A stretch of DNA of 42,640 nucleotides from Candidatus Poseidoniales archaeon (lineage in GTDB: Archaea > Thermoplasmatota > Poseidoniia > Poseidoniales > Thalassarchaeaceae), in assembly GCA_003602595.1 (NCBI GenBank), contig QQRX01000012.1:750-43389 (forward strand), written 5' to 3'. Shown here piece by piece: positions 8,827 through 19,598 of this stretch. Below the pieces are notes generated by a model, which did not search any database, had not been told where the DNA came from, and saw nothing but the letters and a program-made list of their open reading frames with translations. A program made the position numbers and the translations under genes. Positions within the stretch are counted from its first letter, which is position 1. Each line of letters opens with the position of its first letter.

Positions 8827-9744
8827 GTGGAAGGCTTAGGGAATGGAAAATTTCTTGGTTTGGAAGAGGTCGAAAATGGTCCTTTCGATTTGGTAATATT
8901 GCCCATTCCTTTGGAAATGACAGTTAGTTGGATGGAAGGTACTTCAAATGGCCCAAGTGCTTGCATAGAAGCTAGTTCCCAAGTTGAATTATTTGATCCC
9001 ATTTTGAATTCTGAAATTCCATGTGGATTATCTTTTCATACAGCTAAAGAGTGGACGTCAGAAGAGTCGACCTTGAGAAAACAATTAGATTCAATACAGG
9101 AATATGTCAGACCTTGGTTTGATGGGCGCCAATTTCCAATTGTTTTAGGAGGAGAGCATGGAATTTTACTCCCTATAATTCAAGTTTTAGAGGAACATCC
9201 ACAAATTGATGATTTGAGTCAGATTACTCTTATACAAATAGATGCACATGCAGATTTGAGAGATATTCTAAATGAAGAACGATATTCCCATGGTACAGTA
9301 ATAAGAAGATGTTTGGATGAAGGAGTTGGTAGAGTCATCCAGATAGGAATTAGGGCATATAGTGAAGAAGAGTCAAGAATAATCAATGATGATGATAGGA
9401 TAGAAACTTGGTTTGCTAGAGATATACTTGGCGTAATGGAAAGAAATACCGGTTGGCCAAAATTAGTAAAGCGTATTTCAGAATTAGAAGGTCCGATTTG
9501 GATTACTTTTGATATTGACGGTTTAGATGGTGGGTTAGTTCCCTCTACAGGAACGCCAGTTCCTGGAGGATTGTCATATTGGGCAGCAGTAGAATTAATA
9601 GAAAGCATTTTTAAATCAGAAAAAACAAATATTATTGGTGCAGATATCAATGAAATAGCCCCAGGTATTGAGAATAGATTAACTCAATTTAATGCAGCTT
9701 TAATTGCAACAAAAATAATTGCTTGCCATATTTCGACACTTTGA
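8827..9744 (+). CDS. Agmatinase / ureohydrolase-family enzyme
   Basis: Binuclear-manganese hydrolase of the arginase/agmatinase/formiminoglutamase family, which releases urea (or formamide) from guanidino compounds. Metal ligands are readable in order: GGEHG (H111), IDAHADLRD (D139, H141, D143), then FDIDGLD (D229, D231). SHGTVIRRCLD and GTPVPGG are typical of agmatinase (SpeB) rather than arginase. The usual DP after the last aspartate motif is DG here. At 305 residues the length is normal. GTG 8827 is the first usable start; a nearby ATG at 8810 is out of frame and closes quickly. It could convert agmatine to putrescine for polyamine synthesis, but substrate specificity cannot be read from the sequence. 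Confidence 0.88.
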   Translation: MEGLGNGKFLGLEEVENGPFDLVILPIPLEMTVSWMEGTSNGPSACIEASSQVELFDPILNSEIPCGLSFHTAKEWTSEESTLRKQLDSIQEYVRPWFDGRQFPIVLGGEHGILLPIIQVLEEHPQIDDLSQITLIQIDAHADLRDILNEERYSHGTVIRRCLDEGVGRVIQIGIRAYSEEESRIINDDDRIETWFARDILGVMERNTGWPKLVKRISELEGPIWITFDIDGLDGGLVPSTGTPVPGGLSYWAAVELIESIFKSEKTNIIGADINEIAPGIENRLTQFNAALIATKIIACHISTL

Positions 9745-9807
9745 CTTAGTATATTCTAAAAAATAACATTTAAAGTTATAATTATCTATTAAAGAATTCA
9801 AAAAATG

Positions 9808-9830
9808 ATATAAAAATCTATTTTTATAAG
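9808..9830 (+). promoter_or_regulatory. Candidate TATA elements upstream of pepA
   Basis: Two AT-rich boxes, GATATAAAAAT (9808-9818) and TTTTTATAAG (9821-9830), sit 46-68 nt before ATG 9876. Either could place a transcription start roughly 10-35 nt ahead of the gene. The 131-nt gap 9745-9875 contains nothing else recognisable. Confidence 0.35.
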
Positions 9831-9875
9831 GTAAATTTTGTATACAAGTAATTAATCGGATATTTAGGCATAATA

Positions 9876-11402
9876 ATGAAATGGAAAATAAATGAAATTA
9901 ATAAAGTAGGCATGCAACTAATACTACCGTTATTCGAAGGAGTCTCAAAAGCTCCAAATAATTCACTAAATGGAATGGATAGAAAACAACGCAGTTTGAT
10001 TAGAGCTGCTATTTCCTCAAAGGACTTTGAAGGTAAAAAGGGCCAAAGATTATCTGTTTGGACAGAGGGTTGTAGAGTATTACTTGTTGGAATGGGTAAA
10101 AAGGAAAAGATTACAGGAAAATTGATTCGAAATACGGGAGCCAGAACCATTGGAATATTATCAAAGAAAAAAGGAATAGATATTACGATTAGATTTACTT
10201 CTGGTTGGAACTTGGAAAATATGCTAATATTTGCAGAGGGGATGATGTTAAGAGATTATAGTTTTGATGAACATAAAAAATCTGATGAAGAGAAAATTTC
10301 TGATCCTTGGAATGTAGATTTTCAGGCTAATGATAGATATCGAGAATCTTTAGAAATGGGTTTGAAGAGAATTAATTCAATAGTAGGAGGAGTTCATCTT
10401 GCAAGAGATCTGGGTAATGAACCTGCTAATATATTATACCCAATGGAATTTGCAAACAGAGCCATTGAATGGGCTAAGAACAAGAAAAATGTGAAAGTTG
10501 AAGTTTATGACTGGGAAAAGTTACAGGAATTAGGAATGGGTGGTTTAGTAAATGTGGGTAAAGGAAGTGACAGGAAGCCGTGTATGGTTTTGTTTACTCT
10601 CAATCCAGATAGAGATGTAGATATTCGTAGGCCGTGCATAGTAGGTAAAGGCATTACATTTGATACTGGAGGGATTTCTATTAAACCGACTAGTGGGATG
10701 TGGGACATGAAATATGATATGTGTGGTGCAGCAACCGTATTTGGACTAATGGAGGCATTATGGTCAACTGGATATAAGAGGAGAGTGAATGGGATAGCTT
10801 GTTTGGCTGAGAATATGCCAGGATCTGGTGCTTACAGACCAGGTGACGTCATACCTACTTATTCTGGAAAAACTATTGAGATATTTAGTACAGATGCAGA
10901 AGGAAGAAATGTTTTAGCCGACGGATTATGGAAAGCAGGGGAATTTAATCCTGAATATATTATTGATTTAGCTACTTTGACAGGAGCGGTTGTAGTGGCT
11001 TTAGGCAATCAAATAACTGGGATGTGGAGTAATAATTACTTATTACAACAAAAACTCAAGAATGCAGCAAAAATTGAGGGCGAAAGTGTCTGGAGAATGC
11101 CATTGAATTCAGATTTTGAGAGGTATATGACTGATTCTGCATTTGCAGATGTTAGAAACGGATCTGCAGGAGGAAGAGCTGGTTCTTCAAACTCTGCTGC
11201 AGCTTTTCTGAAACAATTTGTCCCAAACTATAATTTTGATAAAGAAGAAGAGCAAATTCCTTGGATTCATTTAGATATAGCAGGTACTGCATGGGGCCCA
11301 GGAGGTAAGGCTAAATCAGAAGCAAGTAATCCTTTATTCAAATATGGAACATCAGGGGTGCATGTGAAGACGCTGCATAGAATGATTACAGAGAATGACT
11401 AA
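9876..11402 (+). CDS. pepA: Leucyl aminopeptidase, M17 family
   Basis: Cytosolic dizinc/manganese aminopeptidase that removes N-terminal residues from peptides. The M17 metal ligands are all present: [11 protein letters not shown] (K258, D263), [11 protein letters not shown] (D281) and [15 protein letters not shown] (D340, E342, with catalytic R344). [11 protein letters not shown] (175-185) is the conserved entry to the catalytic domain. The first ~150 residues are the variable N-terminal domain that usually mediates hexamer assembly. At 508 residues the length is typical. Its stop TAA overlaps the dnaK stop in the tetranucleotide CTAA (11399-11402). Confidence 0.95.
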   Translation: MKWKINEINKVGMQLILPLFEGVSKAPNNSLNGMDRKQRSLIRAAISSKDFEGKKGQRLSVWTEGCRVLLVGMGKKEKITGKLIRNTGARTIGILSKKKGIDITIRFTSGWNLENMLIFAEGMMLRDYSFDEHKKSDEEKISDPWNVDFQANDRYRESLEMGLKRINSIVGGVHLARDLGNEPANILYPMEFANRAIEWAKNKKNVKVEVYDWEKLQELGMGGLVNVGKGSDRKPCMVLFTLNPDRDVDIRRPCIVGKGITFDTGGISIKPTSGMWDMKYDMCGAATVFGLMEALWSTGYKRRVNGIACLAENMPGSGAYRPGDVIPTYSGKTIEIFSTDAEGRNVLADGLWKAGEFNPEYIIDLATLTGAVVVALGNQITGMWSNNYLLQQKLKNAAKIEGESVWRMPLNSDFERYMTDSAFADVRNGSAGGRAGSSNSAAAFLKQFVPNYNFDKEEEQIPWIHLDIAGTAWGPGGKAKSEASNPLFKYGTSGVHVKTLHRMITEND

Positions 11403-13285
11403 GAATCTTCATTTTCTTCATCAGAATCCACTACTTCAAAGTCTGCCTCTACTACTCCGTCATCGGATTCTCCCTCAGAATCTTGTTCTGCCATTTCTGC
11501 AGCGGCTGCTTCATATATCTTTGTAGAAAGGCCATGCATCAATTGTTCTATTTCTGCTAATTTTGCCTGTATTGCAGCATCATCTATATCTTCCAGAGAT
11601 ATAGGTTGATCATCCTTTACAATTAGATTTTCCAGCTCATCTAATTTTTCAAGAACTGGTTTTGTATCTTCTTCAGAAAGTTTATCACCAGTTTCTTCAA
11701 TTGTTTTGCGTGTTTGGTAGATTATGCTATCTGCCTGATTTCGAAGTTCAACTCTAGTTTTTCTTAACTTATCTTCTTCAGCAAATTTTTCTGCCTCTGC
11801 TATTTTTTGTTGAATTTCATCCTCAGATAAAGATGTTTGACTTTCTATCTTAATCGATTGTTCAGTCCCTGTTCCTAGGTCTTTTGCAGAAACGTTAACT
11901 ATTCCATTTGCATCTATATCAAAAGTTACTTCAATCTGTGGAACGCCACGAGGAGATGGTGGAATGCCAACAAGATGAAATTGCCCCAGAGTAATATTAT
12001 CTTTAGCAAATTCTCTTTCTCCTTGTAAAACATGAACTTCAACTGCAGGCTGATTATCGGCTGCTGTAGAGAAGGTTTCAGATTTACGAGTGGGTATAGT
12101 AGTATTTCTCTCAATCATTGGAGTTGTAATTCCTCCTAAAGTCTCTATACCTAAAGATAGAGGAGTGACGTCCAGTAATAACACATCGGTGACTCCTTCA
12201 TCACCTACGATTATTCCTGCTTGTAATGTAGCGCCTACGGCAACTGCTTCATCAGGATTTATGCCCTTGAAAGGAGCTTTACCAACTTCTTTCTCAATTG
12301 CAGATTGTACAGCAGGAACTCGAGTTGATCCTCCTACAAGGATTACTTTATCGACATCTCCTTTCTTTACTCCAGAATCTTTCATTGCCCTTCTTGTTGG
12401 AGCCATAGTTCGTTCAACTAATTTACTAATTAATTTCTCAAAATCCGATCTCGATAGTGACAAATCTAAATGCTCTGGTTGACCATCTTTATTTTGTGTA
12501 ATAAATGGTAAATTAACTTGTGTTGATGCAGAAGATGATAATTCTATTTTGGCCTTTTCAGCCGCTTCTCTGAGCCTACTCATTGCCTGAAGATCTTTTT
12601 GTAGATCTATTCCAGTAGATTTTTTGAATTCAGAAACTAACCAATCTACTACAACATGATCGAAATCATCTCCTCCTAAACGATTATCACCACTTGTTGC
12701 CTTAACTTCGATTTGTGGTTGCCCATCGACTTGATATATTTCTAGGACTGAAACATCAAAAGTACCTCCTCCGAGATCATAGACCAATATTGTTTGGTCA
12801 TCGTCTTTATCTACTCCATATGCTAATGCTGCTGCTGTTGGCTCATTTATAATTCTAAGAACTTCTAAACCAGCAATTCTTCCAGCATCTTTTGTAGCTT
12901 GCCTTTGTGCATCTGAAAAATAAGCAGGACATGTTATTACGGCTTGTTTTACTTCTCTACCAAGGTATTCTTCTGCATCGGCTTTTAGTTTTTGCAAAAT
13001 AAATGCAGAAACCTCTTGTGGGGAAAATTCATCTTTATCGATTTTTTGTGACCAATCAGTCCCCATTTCTCTCTTGACTGAAAGTATTGTTCGATCTGAG
13101 TTAGTAACAGCCTGTCTTTTTGCTGTTATTCCTACTAAACGCTCTCCATCTTTTGTAAAAGCTACAACACTAGGAGTAGTTCTTGAACCCTCAGAATTTG
13201 GGATAACTACTGCTTGACCTCCTTCTAATGTAGCAACACAACTATTTGTCGTACCTAAATCTATTCCTATTACTGGTCCACTCAT
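11399..13285 (-). CDS. dnaK: Molecular chaperone DnaK (Hsp70)
   Basis: ATP-driven folding chaperone. Phosphate-1 motif [13 protein letters not shown] at the N-terminus, [27 protein letters not shown] and the linker region [16 protein letters not shown] are all standard. The substrate-binding domain and helical lid follow, and the protein ends in an acidic tail (DSDEENEDS). At 628 residues it is full length. In archaea DnaK is patchily distributed and generally regarded as acquired from bacteria. It follows the Hsp20-like gene by 18 nt on the same strand and is probably cotranscribed. GrpE and DnaJ, its normal cofactors, are not in this window. Confidence 0.98.
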   Translation of the reverse strand: MSGPVIGIDLGTTNSCVATLEGGQAVVIPNSEGSRTTPSVVAFTKDGERLVGITAKRQAVTNSDRTILSVKREMGTDWSQKIDKDEFSPQEVSAFILQKLKADAEEYLGREVKQAVITCPAYFSDAQRQATKDAGRIAGLEVLRIINEPTAAALAYGVDKDDDQTILVYDLGGGTFDVSVLEIYQVDGQPQIEVKATSGDNRLGGDDFDHVVVDWLVSEFKKSTGIDLQKDLQAMSRLREAAEKAKIELSSSASTQVNLPFITQNKDGQPEHLDLSLSRSDFEKLISKLVERTMAPTRRAMKDSGVKKGDVDKVILVGGSTRVPAVQSAIEKEVGKAPFKGINPDEAVAVGATLQAGIIVGDEGVTDVLLLDVTPLSLGIETLGGITTPMIERNTTIPTRKSETFSTAADNQPAVEVHVLQGEREFAKDNITLGQFHLVGIPPSPRGVPQIEVTFDIDANGIVNVSAKDLGTGTEQSIKIESQTSLSEDEIQQKIAEAEKFAEEDKLRKTRVELRNQADSIIYQTRKTIEETGDKLSEEDTKPVLEKLDELENLIVKDDQPISLEDIDDAAIQAKLAEIEQLMHGLSTKIYEAAAAEMAEQDSEGESDDGVVEADFEVVDSDEENEDS

Positions 13286-13290
13286 TTTTT

Positions 13291-13297
13291 CATCTCC
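13291..13297 (-). promoter_or_regulatory. Shine-Dalgarno GGAGATG for dnaK, beside a TATA-like run
   Basis: On the minus strand GGAG ends 8 nt before ATG 13285. Just upstream, the end of the Hsp20-like gene reads TATATATAA followed by A's (about 13297-13312), a perfect TATA-like string that overlaps the stop codon. It could be a secondary dnaK promoter or chance in AT-rich DNA. Confidence 0.5.
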
Positions 13298-13303
13298 TTT
13301 TTT

Positions 13304-13939
13304 TTATATATACATTGTTGAATTAATATCAAAAGTAACATCTAAAATACCGTTATTAAATGTCCATTTGATAATTCGACTAGCTGGTTCTGGTAGGTTA
13401 AATTTTTTGAAAGGACGCAATTGCGTAGTTTTCATGACTTGCAGTGATAAACCTGCATCTGCAAGATTTAATTCTATTGAATTAGCTTCTAAATCAGTAT
13501 GTCTAGAAATATCTACAGTAAGATACATGCGGTCTTCATGAATATAAAAATTATCTTCATCGATTTCATCTTCGATATTGGAATCTGAATCATTGATTTC
13601 TGCCTTTACTTCAATTACTGGTTCATTTATTTTCATATTTATTCCCATGTTCTTGAGAAAATCACTAAATCCTTCCGTATTGCCTATTCCCATCAAATTT
13701 TCCATCATCTTCTTTATTTCTTGAGGTTCTAAATTTGAATCTATTTTATTGAAATCCATCTTGATATTTGTTTTGGCCATATCTTCGGGATTCATACCCA
13801 TTTCTTCTAAACGATTTTTTAATTGGTGCATTAATGATTTTAACATATCATAATCGACATTCATGCCCATTGTAGAAAATAATTTTGCCATCTCCTTTAG
13901 CATGTTTTCTTCCCATTCCTCTTCACTTGAGTCAGACAT
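13304..13939 (-). CDS. Hsp20/alpha-crystallin-like small chaperone with Met-rich N-terminus
   Basis: A 211-residue protein directly upstream of dnaK. Residues ~130-211 fit an alpha-crystallin domain: an alternating beta pattern beginning MYLTVDISRHTDL and closing with FNNGILDVTFDI, which corresponds to the NGvLei signature of Hsp20 proteins. The first ~105 residues are helical and unusually rich in methionine (16 Met by residue 102), with MxxMGMN-type repeats, and are followed by an acidic spacer. The GxL motif and the C-terminal IxI tail are not obvious. Location next to dnaK and opposite the thermosome supports a protein-folding role. Homology is weak by eye, so a divergent CS/Hsp20 fold of other function remains possible. 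Confidence 0.65.
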   Translation of the reverse strand: MSDSSEEEWEENMLKEMAKLFSTMGMNVDYDMLKSLMHQLKNRLEEMGMNPEDMAKTNIKMDFNKIDSNLEPQEIKKMMENLMGIGNTEGFSDFLKNMGINMKINEPVIEVKAEINDSDSNIEDEIDEDNFYIHEDRMYLTVDISRHTDLEANSIELNLADAGLSLQVMKTTQLRPFKKFNLPEPASRIIKWTFNNGILDVTFDINSTMYI

Positions 13940-14075
13940 AATTCATCACTACTTAACTTGTGGTTGTATAGTGGGAGATATGGGAGGTATATTAATACAA
14001 CGTTTCTTAGATTTTGTAAATAAGTGTTAACAAAGCAAGCGAATTAAAAACGAATTCTTTTCTCGGGGGGTCATA
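13940..14075. promoter_or_regulatory. Divergent chaperone promoter region
   Basis: These 136 nt separate the Hsp20-like/dnaK unit from the thermosome gene and must hold both promoters. On the plus strand, AATTAAAAAC (14042-14051) is TATA-like, about 25 nt before the thermosome ATG, and GGGGGGT (14065-14071) is its ribosome site. No clear palindromic heat-shock operator was found. Confidence 0.4.
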
Positions 14076-15686
14076 ATGAGTGAAACTGAGCATGATATTG
14101 CATTAGAAGATACTGATCGTATTCAGGGGCGTGCAGCATTGGTTAACAACGTAAAAGCCTCAATTGCTCTTGCAGGGGCAGTAAGATCGACTCTAGGCCC
14201 GCGTGGCCTAGACAAAATGTTAGTTGAAGATGATGGTTCTGTTCTTGTAACGAATGATGGAGTTACAGTTCTTGAAACCGCAAAAGTAGATCATCCTACT
14301 GCCAGATTATTGATATCTGCATCTTCCTTACAAGATAGATCTGCAAGAGATGGTACTACAACAACAATATTATTGACTTCGGAATTACTTCAGAATTCTC
14401 TTGAATTGGTTAGGATGGGTATACATCAATCGGTAATTTTGAATGGGTATAATATAGCTCTAGAAGAATCATTAAAAGAATTAAAAAAAATATCTAAAAA
14501 ATCAGTCAGTTCAGATATGGAATTAGCCATTGTTTCTACTTCTTTAGCTGGAAAGATAGAAGAAAGTACTTCGAAAATATTAGCATCTTGTGCCTTAGAA
14601 GCAGCTAAATTATTAGCGAATGAAGAAGGAGGAGATGACTTAGAAAGATTACGAATAAAAAGACTTCAAATCGACAATGGTAAGATGAAAAATTCACGAT
14701 TAGTACATGGATTAGTATTAGCAAAAACTAGACTTGATAAATCGACACCATCATTTTCAAAGAATGGTAAAATAGCGATAGTTGATGGAGAACTAGAAAA
14801 TAAAAAAATAGGTTTAGAGGCTTCTATTGAGATAAGTGATATTGGAGCATTGGAGAGTTTTCATAATAGAGATGCGGAGAAAATTCAACAGATAGCAGAC
14901 CATTTTTCTTCATTAGGTGTCAATATACTTATTGTTCGAGATGGAGTTACTGATGCAGCAATAACCCCTCTGAAGAACGCAGGAATAATAACATACAGGA
15001 GAATGGAGAGAGATGATATGGAATTATTGGCAAAAATAACAGGTTCTGTACCAATAAGGAACCCATTGAATATTAGTAAAGAACATATTGGAAAATATAC
15101 AAATCATTCCGAGAAATTAATTGCAGGTGTAAAATATACTAGTATCGAAGGAGAGAATAAAGGTGGGATGACATTTATCATTAATGGTACAACTCCTGAA
15201 ATAAGAAGTGAAGTGAAAAGGGCTTTTGATGATGCGTTGGGCGTCGCACATCGCTTGAAACGTGATGCTTTTATTTTACCTGGAGGAGGAGCAAGTCATA
15301 TTCATCTTGCTAGGCATCTTCGAATGTATGCAACGAGTCAATCTGGAAGAGAACAATTGGCTATAGAAGCCTATGCAGCGGCACTGGAAATAATTCCTAG
15401 AGTATTAGCAGAAAATTCAGGATTGGATCCAATTGATACTATATTATCACTTTCTGCAGCACAGAATAATGATACTGAAAACGGCTCTTGGATAGGATTA
15501 GATGCGAAGACTGGGCGGAATGTTTCAATGGAAGTTGCAGGTATTCTTGATCCATTATTTGTAGCAAAACATGCACTTTCAGGTGCAACTGAAGCGGCAA
15601 TAAGTGTTCTTCGGATTGATGACGTATTGTGGGCTAAACAAGATGCCCAAACCCCTGATTGGCAAAATGAAATTGAAGATGATTAA
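14076..15686 (+). CDS. Thermosome subunit (group II chaperonin)
   Basis: Subunit of the archaeal double-ring, CCT-like ATP-driven folding chamber. The equatorial domain shows [17 protein letters not shown] (38-54), [11 protein letters not shown] with the nucleotide-contacting D61, and RDGTTTT (91-97) with the catalytic aspartate D92. The apical domain lies in the middle, and the C-terminal equatorial half has [16 protein letters not shown] and [13 protein letters not shown]. At 536 residues it is normal length, but the tail lacks the GGM-rich ending of many thermosomes. Start ATG 14076 follows a G-rich ribosome site. Its TAA abuts the stop of the convergent dehydrogenase gene. Only one subunit gene is visible here. 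Confidence 0.96.
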   Translation: MSETEHDIALEDTDRIQGRAALVNNVKASIALAGAVRSTLGPRGLDKMLVEDDGSVLVTNDGVTVLETAKVDHPTARLLISASSLQDRSARDGTTTTILLTSELLQNSLELVRMGIHQSVILNGYNIALEESLKELKKISKKSVSSDMELAIVSTSLAGKIEESTSKILASCALEAAKLLANEEGGDDLERLRIKRLQIDNGKMKNSRLVHGLVLAKTRLDKSTPSFSKNGKIAIVDGELENKKIGLEASIEISDIGALESFHNRDAEKIQQIADHFSSLGVNILIVRDGVTDAAITPLKNAGIITYRRMERDDMELLAKITGSVPIRNPLNISKEHIGKYTNHSEKLIAGVKYTSIEGENKGGMTFIINGTTPEIRSEVKRAFDDALGVAHRLKRDAFILPGGGASHIHLARHLRMYATSQSGREQLAIEAYAAALEIIPRVLAENSGLDPIDTILSLSAAQNNDTENGSWIGLDAKTGRNVSMEVAGILDPLFVAKHALSGATEAAISVLRIDDVLWAKQDAQTPDWQNEIEDD

Positions 15687-16640
15687 TCAATCACTCAAAC
15701 CTTCTATCATTGAATCAACTATATTTTCGAGATTATATTGGGCTTCCCAACCCCAATCATCTTTTGCTTGTGAATCATCAATTGAATCAGGCCATGAGTC
15801 TGCATATAATTGTCTCTTATCTGGAGTAAAAGTACATGTGAATCCATCAACCCTCTCAGAGATAGTATCAACTAATTGTTGAGCGGTAAATGAAATTCCA
15901 GAGATGTTGTATCCTGCTCTTGAATCTCCAATATTGTCGACAGGAGAATTCATCAATTCTAATGTAGCTCTTATTGCATCATCAATATACATCATTGGTA
16001 ATCTTGTCTCTGGACCTACAAAACAATCATAATGTCCCTTTTCAAGTGCAGCGTGAAATATTTCTACTGCATAATCCGTAGTTCCGCCTCCTGCAGGAGA
16101 TTTCCATGAAATTAAACCTGGATATCTGAGTCCTCGTGTGTCTAGGCCGTGTTTTTGCCAATACTCATTTGCAAGATTTTCTCCAATAACTTTAGTTTGC
16201 CCATAAACTGTGGTTGGATTTAGAGGAGTTACTTGTGGTGCATTTTTTGGAGCATCGGGGCCGAAAACGGCTATTGAAGAGGGAGCGAAGATTTTCAAAT
16301 TGTTATTTAGGGCAGTTTCTAAAACAGAAATAGTTCCTCCAATATTGATTTTTTTACAGAGTTCTGGTTTTTTTTCACCTGTAGCGGAAAGTATGGCAGC
16401 TAGATGATAAATTTCTTGGATATCATATTCTTTCACTAGCTTGTCCATCGAATCGGAGTCAACTACACTTAGAATCTCGAACGGACCATTTTGCACCCCT
16501 GGATTATCATCTAATTTTCTAACATCTGTGGCTAAAATATTCTCATTTCCATAGATTTTTCGAAGTTTCTCAACTAATTCTGTTCCGATTTGCCCTAGTG
16601 CTCCCGTGACCATGATTTTTTTCGGCCCTGACACAGACAT
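15687..16640 (-). CDS. tdh: SDR-type L-threonine 3-dehydrogenase
   Basis: Extended short-chain dehydrogenase that oxidises L-threonine to 2-amino-3-ketobutyrate with NAD. The Rossmann entry is MVTGALGQIGTELVEKLR, and the active-site YGQTK supplies Tyr and Lys, preceded by SSIAVFGP. The phrases RGLRYPGLISWK, GGGTTDYAVEIF, LPMMYIDDAI and ADSWPDSIDDS..DWGW are diagnostic of the epimerase-like threonine dehydrogenases rather than UDP-sugar epimerases. ATG 16640 (317 residues) is preferred; a TTG at 16661 would add seven residues and crowd the pyrG promoter. The partner 2-amino-3-ketobutyrate CoA-ligase is not in the window. Confidence 0.9.
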   Translation of the reverse strand: MSVSGPKKIMVTGALGQIGTELVEKLRKIYGNENILATDVRKLDDNPGVQNGPFEILSVVDSDSMDKLVKEYDIQEIYHLAAILSATGEKKPELCKKINIGGTISVLETALNNNLKIFAPSSIAVFGPDAPKNAPQVTPLNPTTVYGQTKVIGENLANEYWQKHGLDTRGLRYPGLISWKSPAGGGTTDYAVEIFHAALEKGHYDCFVGPETRLPMMYIDDAIRATLELMNSPVDNIGDSRAGYNISGISFTAQQLVDTISERVDGFTCTFTPDKRQLYADSWPDSIDDSQAKDDWGWEAQYNLENIVDSMIEGLSD

Positions 16641-16690
16641 GAGCCTGGGTATAGTACTCAATAAATGAACCTAAAGTAACATTTAGGAGT

Positions 16691-18400
16691 ATGAACATGG
16701 CCAATGTTGATATGTCTAGTATATCCGGTTCAAATCCCGTTGATTACATGAAGTATGTCGTTGTCACCGGAGGAGTGCTGTCAGGATTAGGTAAAGGAGT
16801 GACGGCAAGTAGTATCGGAGTACTGCTTAAGTCGGCAGGATTACATGTTACTGCAGTGAAAATTGACCCCTATCTAAACAGTGATGCTGGCACAATGAGT
16901 CCTTTTGAACATGGAGAAGTATTTGTATTGGATGATGGAGGAGAAGTGGATCTAGATTTAGGGAACTATGAGAGGTTTCTTGATATTGCACTTTCTAAAG
17001 ACAATAATATTACAACCGGGAAGGTATATTCTTCGGTTATAGAGAAGGAGAGAAGAGGAGATTATCTAGGTAAAACAGTCCAAGTTGTACCACATATAAC
17101 TGATGAAATACAAGATTGGATTGAAAATGTTGCTAATAGGTACAGTAATGGAGAAAACAAGCCTCCTGATGCTTGTGTTATTGAACTGGGCGGAACCGTT
17201 GGAGATATTGAAAGTGCTCCATTTGTAGAAGCACTTAGGCAATTCCAATTTAGAGTAGGTAAAGAAAATATTTGTTTTGTTCATGTAAGTTTAGTACCAG
17301 TAATGGGTCCGGTTGGAGAACAAAAAACAAAACCGACACAACATACAGTGAAGGAATTGAGAGGTTTAGGAATAATCCCAGATATTTTAGTATGCAGGTC
17401 TGAAGTTGCATTAGTCGATGAAACTCGTGAAAAATTAGCTAAGTTTTGCCATGTATCTTCTGAAGCTGTAATTTCGGCACACGATGTTGCTAACATATAT
17501 CATGTACCAATTATGATGAATCGACAAGGAGTAAGAGAATTGTTAGCATCCAAACTCAATTTTGACTTACCAGATAATAGTAAATTATTACAAGATTGGG
17601 AGACCATGGCAAATCATGTTAATTCCTTGGAAGAAGAAATTCACATAGCAATGGTTGGTAAGTATACTGGACTGTCGGATTCATATCTTAGTGTTACCAA
17701 GGCACTTCAGCATGCCTCATATAGTGTCGGTAAAAAATTAATTATTGATTGGATAGAATCGGTTAATTTAGAAGAAGGAAGTGGATCTGAATATGAAGTA
17801 TATCAAAAATCATGGGATTTACTAAAAAGTGCTGATGGAATACTTGTTCCGGGAGGTTTTGGAGGCAGGGGTATTGAAGGAAAAATTAGTGCTGCAAAAT
17901 ATGCAAGAGAAAATAATATTCCATATCTTGGAGTCTGTTTAGGATTGCAAGTAGCAACAATAGAATTTTGTAGGAATGTTCTTGGAATAAGAAATGCTAA
18001 TTCTGCTGAATTTGATGATAATGAAGAGAATCATGTTGTAGTTTTTATGCCTGAAATTTCAAAGACCCATATGGGAGGGACTATGAGACTAGGTTCTAAA
18101 CCAACTCCTTTTCTTGTGGATGATTGTAAGATTAGGAGACTATACAATAATGAAGAATATGTTAATGAAAGACATAGACATAGGTATGAAGTTAATCCCG
18201 AATTAATAATAAAAATTGAAGAGGCTGGATTGATTTATGTTGGAAAAGATGAAACTGGTCAAAGATGTGAAATAATGGAGTTGAGAGATCATCCATATTA
18301 TGTTGGAACACAATATCATCCAGAATTTAAATCTAGGCCCGGTAGGCCAAGCCCTCCATTCCTGGGATTGCTGAAAGCCGCTTGCGGGATTGATATCTAA
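16691..18400 (+). CDS. pyrG: CTP synthase
   Basis: Makes CTP from UTP, ATP and glutamine. The amidoligase domain begins [20 protein letters not shown] and continues with [27 protein letters not shown]. The C-terminal class I glutamine amidotransferase domain (about 310-560) has PGGFGGRG, the nucleophile elbow GVCLGLQ with catalytic Cys, and the HPEF triad end (QYHPEF). At 569 residues it is slightly long, because about 19 residues precede the usual start. ATG 16691 follows AGGAGT at 4 nt. Its stop overlaps that of the convergent NAD-kinase-like gene in CTAA (18397-18400). Confidence 0.97.
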   Translation: MNMANVDMSSISGSNPVDYMKYVVVTGGVLSGLGKGVTASSIGVLLKSAGLHVTAVKIDPYLNSDAGTMSPFEHGEVFVLDDGGEVDLDLGNYERFLDIALSKDNNITTGKVYSSVIEKERRGDYLGKTVQVVPHITDEIQDWIENVANRYSNGENKPPDACVIELGGTVGDIESAPFVEALRQFQFRVGKENICFVHVSLVPVMGPVGEQKTKPTQHTVKELRGLGIIPDILVCRSEVALVDETREKLAKFCHVSSEAVISAHDVANIYHVPIMMNRQGVRELLASKLNFDLPDNSKLLQDWETMANHVNSLEEEIHIAMVGKYTGLSDSYLSVTKALQHASYSVGKKLIIDWIESVNLEEGSGSEYEVYQKSWDLLKSADGILVPGGFGGRGIEGKISAAKYARENNIPYLGVCLGLQVATIEFCRNVLGIRNANSAEFDDNEENHVVVFMPEISKTHMGGTMRLGSKPTPFLVDDCKIRRLYNNEEYVNERHRHRYEVNPELIIKIEEAGLIYVGKDETGQRCEIMELRDHPYYVGTQYHPEFKSRPGRPSPPFLGLLKAACGIDI

Positions 18401-19545
18401 TCTACAGCAATAGGTAAAATTCTAGTTGTTCGATATCCTTGTAATACTTTCATGTATTTTTTTGATGCGAATTTTGAATCTAAGTCCTCATCTCCTGTTT
18501 CAATCCTTAATTTCCTTACAGTTAACAGTTTAGCTGGCGTTACTACTCCAAGAATATTATCAATTCCGATTTTACTTATTACTGTATGAGATAATTGAAG
18601 ATTTCCTCTTCCTATCAAAAAACCTTGTCCCCCCATTGGGGATAAAAGTGCAATAAATTTTCCAGAATGAGATTTTAAGAGTTTTAAAATTCCTTTTTCA
18701 TCTAAATCTGAACCTACTATGCTTCTGCCGAGAGAAATATCTATTCCCAGAGTCGTTAGATTAAACCCAATATATTCGCCTATAGATTGTAACGTCCCTC
18801 CTGAACCCCATATTATCATTGTATCTTCTTTAACTAGAGTTTCTCGGATGTGTTCTGCTAAACCTTCAATAATTTCTTCCTCACTACTAACTTCAACTCT
18901 CTGTTTTGAACCCTGCATCCAACGAGGACTAGATGGCGTGTATGCTTCTGCATAATGCCTTACCATCCATTCTCCGTCCCTATATCTCTCTTCATCCAAA
19001 TCTAATACTTCAGTGCTTGCTACTAATAAATCGCCTCTAATCCAAGCAGAAAGAACTTCAGCAGCTGCCTTGGGAGATGCAGCAAATGACCCAGAATACA
19101 TTTTTACACCAGTTGGTACGCCAATTAAAGGTAATTTAGGATTATTTAATTCTATTAACTCCGCCACAATATCTCTGGTAGTACCATCTCCTCCTGCATA
19201 AACTATTAAATCAACTCCATAATCAATTATTTTTCTGATTACCTCTTTCGTATCATTAGAACTTGTTTCTCTTTGAGATTTGTGGATAATCCTTATTTCT
19301 CCTAAATTAATTCCTGAAGGAATCCATTCTGTACCCATCCTTCCTTCACTTGTTATCCAAGATATATCTGAAGAATCCGCTTTGTGCAAAGAAGAGAAAT
19401 AATTTAGAAAAGTCGTTATTCTAGGTCCTGATCTATCATCTGCGCCCATTGAGCGAGCAAAATTAGCCTTGCCATCAGATCCTTTAAGTCCTAATTTACC
19501 ACCCAATCCCGCGTCTGGATTGACCACTAGCCCTAGTCTAATCAT
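18397..19545 (-). CDS. ATP-NAD kinase-like protein (COG3199 type)
   Basis: The N-terminal [10 protein letters not shown] (7-16) and [11 protein letters not shown] (117-127) are the GGDGT phosphate-binding signatures of the NAD kinase/diacylglycerol kinase superfamily. [17 protein letters not shown] then matches the COG3199 branch, predicted NAD kinases of archaea and some bacteria. At 382 residues it is longer than canonical PpnK (~280-300). The C-terminal ~150 residues include a segment that may bind a nucleotide ([11 protein letters not shown]). NADP formation is the family prediction; lipid or sugar kinase activity is possible. Start ATG 19545. It is divergent from arcC, with 14 to 53 nt between start codons depending on the arcC start. 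Confidence 0.82.
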   Translation of the reverse strand: MIRLGLVVNPDAGLGGKLGLKGSDGKANFARSMGADDRSGPRITTFLNYFSSLHKADSSDISWITSEGRMGTEWIPSGINLGEIRIIHKSQRETSSNDTKEVIRKIIDYGVDLIVYAGGDGTTRDIVAELIELNNPKLPLIGVPTGVKMYSGSFAASPKAAAEVLSAWIRGDLLVASTEVLDLDEERYRDGEWMVRHYAEAYTPSSPRWMQGSKQRVEVSSEEEIIEGLAEHIRETLVKEDTMIIWGSGGTLQSIGEYIGFNLTTLGIDISLGRSIVGSDLDEKGILKLLKSHSGKFIALLSPMGGQGFLIGRGNLQLSHTVISKIGIDNILGVVTPAKLLTVRKLRIETGDEDLDSKFASKKYMKVLQGYRTTRILPIAVD

Positions 19546-19598
19546 AAGCCCGGGTAGGGATGGTCGTTATTATCGCTACACACTCCCCCCGTCATTAT

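Noticed and set aside
12090-12482. 130-codon frame antisense to dnaK
   Set aside because: dnaK is certain here, and antisense frames within DnaK genes are a well-known artefact.
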